A model generated the notes under the pieces. The model saw only the letters and a list, made by a program, of their open reading frames with translations. It was not told where the DNA came from and searched no databases. From the NCBI GenBank assembly GCA_017397605.1, contig JAFQII010000125.1, positions 1-6,656 of the forward strand: a stretch of DNA of 6,656 nt, written 5' to 3'. The first letter of the stretch is position 1. The number at the start of each line of letters is the position of its first letter. Source of the stretch: Clostridia bacterium (GTDB lineage: Bacteria; Bacillota; Clostridia; Oscillospirales; CAG-382). A program made the position numbers and the translations under genes. Shown in pieces: positions 5,503 through 6,656 of this stretch.

Positions 5503-6656
5503 ATGGAAAATATCGAACGCGTCCTTTTTACCGAGGAGATGCGCAAGGATTATACCTTGCTCGTTCCGACGATGCTGCCGATCCATTTCCGCTTGATTTG
5601 CCGTCTGCTCAACCACTACGGCTACAAAGCCGAGCTGATGGAAAGCGACAGCGAAAAAATCAAGGAATACGGACTCAAATACGTTCACAACGACGCTTGT
5701 TACCCCGCGCTGTTGGTCATCGGACAGATGATCGAAGCGCTGGAAAGCGGCAAGTACGACCCGCACAAGGTTGCATTCTTGTACTTTCAGACGGGCGGCG
5801 GCTGCCGTGCCTCAAACTACGTCTCCTTGATGCGCAAGGCGTTTGCACGCGCAGGATATCCCTATGTGCCGATCATCTCGATCAATTTTGTCGGAATGGA
5901 AAAGAATCCCGGATTTAAGCTGACGCTTCCCATGCTGATCAAAGCAGTCTCGGGCATTCTGTACGGCGACCTTTTGATGGAACTGCGCAACCAATGCCGT
6001 CCCTATGAGCGCACTCCCGGTTCAACGGAAGCACTCGTACGCGAGTGGGAAGCCCGCCTTGCCGACGATATCATCGGACACGGATTCAGCTACCGACATA
6101 TCAAGGAAAACTACCGCAAAATCGTCCGCTCGTTTGCATCTTTGCCGATGGACAGAAGCGTGCAAAAGCCCAAAGTCGGCATTGTCGGCGAGATCTTTGT
6201 CAAGTTCTCCCCGCTCGGCAACAACAAGCTGGAGGAGTTTCTCGTCAAAGAAGGCGCACAGCCCGTTTTGCCCGGACTCATGGAATTTGTCTTATACATC
6301 GTCTACAACAACATCGCCGACAGCGAGCTGTACGGCGGCCACCGCCTGCGCAAGTTGATCTGCAGTATCGTTTACCGTTATTTGATCAACAAGCAAAATG
6401 ACGTGAGCAAGATCATTGCAGAGGAAGGTACGTTTGACTGCCCGCTCGATTTTGACGAAGCGCGCAAGAAGGTGCAGGACGTCATCGGCTTGGGCGTCAA
6501 AATGGGCGAGGGCTGGCTGTTGACGGCAGAAATGCTCTCCCTCATCAACGACGGCATCAAAAACGTTGTCATCACACAGCCGTTTGGCTGTCTGCCCAAC
6601 CATATCTGCGGCAAGGGCATGATGAAGCCGCTCAAAGAAAAATATCCCGACGTCAA
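5503..6656 (+). CDS. 2-hydroxyacyl-CoA dehydratase-like partner of the activase (3' end outside window)
   Basis: The frame is open from ATG 5503 to the window edge, giving 384 complete residues and no stop. AAAGGAG (5488-5494), inside the end of the upstream gene, lies 8 nt before the start; only 2 nt separate the upstream TGA from this ATG, so translation is probably coupled. The product matches the C-terminal portion of large activase/dehydratase fusion proteins. It opens with FTEEMRKDYTLLVPTMLPIH (9-28) and continues with HNDACYPALL (62-71, C66), QTGGGCRASNY (96-106, C101), GMEKNPGFK near 131-139, KVGIVGEIFVKFSP (223-236) and TQPFGCLPNHICGKG (358-372, C363, C369). C66, C101 and C363 lie in conserved-looking motifs and could be three iron-sulfur ligands, the number each subunit provides in 2-hydroxyacyl-CoA dehydratases. 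By comparison with the fused family, only about 40 residues should be missing. It is most likely the iron-sulfur electron acceptor of the upstream ATPase. A small-molecule reductase of the double-cubane type is an alternative to a true dehydratase. Confidence 0.88.
   Translation, partial: MENIERVLFTEEMRKDYTLLVPTMLPIHFRLICRLLNHYGYKAELMESDSEKIKEYGLKYVHNDACYPALLVIGQMIEALESGKYDPHKVAFLYFQTGGGCRASNYVSLMRKAFARAGYPYVPIISINFVGMEKNPGFKLTLPMLIKAVSGILYGDLLMELRNQCRPYERTPGSTEALVREWEARLADDIIGHGFSYRHIKENYRKIVRSFASLPMDRSVQKPKVGIVGEIFVKFSPLGNNKLEEFLVKEGAQPVLPGLMEFVLYIVYNNIADSELYGGHRLRKLICSIVYRYLINKQNDVSKIIAEEGTFDCPLDFDEARKKVQDVIGLGVKMGEGWLLTAEMLSLINDGIKNVVITQPFGCLPNHICGKGMMKPLKEKYPDV

Noticed and set aside
5498..5505. 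Possible frameshift or sequencing error splitting one fused gene into two
   Set aside because: The second gene has a good Shine-Dalgarno (AAAGGAG) 8 nt before its ATG, the break is at a domain junction, and no motif is lost on either side. A natural split fits better.
5127..5918. 263-codon + strand frame spanning the junction of the two operon genes
   Set aside because: It is out of frame with both real genes, its composition is Arg/Ser-rich and low quality, and both overlapped genes carry conserved motifs.

Overview
The window carries four protein genes, all on the + strand, separated by short AT-rich intergenic regions. Base composition looks balanced (about half G+C by eye). Gene content (a YloV/FakA-type kinase component and an oxygen-sensitive ATP-dependent reductase system of the 2-hydroxyacyl-CoA dehydratase superfamily), consensus sigma-A-type promoters, strong AAAGGAG Shine-Dalgarno sites and a GC-hairpin/T-run terminator together point to an anaerobic Firmicute, probably a gut-type member of the Clostridia. 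The family-level placement is inference.

Layout. Positions 1-126 are an AT-rich leader with a plausible promoter. Positions 127-540 encode a 137-residue membrane protein with two transmembrane segments and a C-terminal four-cysteine zinc ribbon; its role is unknown. Positions 541-722 hold a near-perfect promoter (TTGACA-17-TAAAAT) followed by an inverted repeat at the predicted mRNA 5' end. Positions 723-2369 encode a 548-residue DAK2/DegV-associated protein of the FakA (YloV) family, closed by a strong intrinsic terminator at 2378-2410. Positions 2411-2509 hold a second promoter region with overlapping -10-like boxes inside an imperfect palindrome.

Positions 2510-5500 and 5503-6656 (the second runs off the window) form a tight two-gene operon. 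The first gene encodes a 996-residue protein with two tandem BadF/BcrA-type ATPase modules, a cysteine cluster and a DUF2229 activase-associated domain. The second encodes a partner related to the dehydratase/double-cubane side of the same superfamily. In many Clostridia these parts form one polypeptide of roughly 1400 residues; here the break falls at the domain junction, with only 2 nt between stop and start. The pair probably works as an ATP-driven low-potential electron donor plus an iron-sulfur acceptor. The physiological substrate of this subfamily is not known to me and cannot be read from this window.

The most interesting material is this operon. Each ATPase module keeps the two cluster-ligand cysteines exactly 39 residues apart, the same spacing as in the homodimeric activator HgdC. 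One chain may therefore hold a complete [4Fe-4S] site without dimerising. I saw no tRNA, rRNA, CRISPR array, insertion sequence or attachment site.
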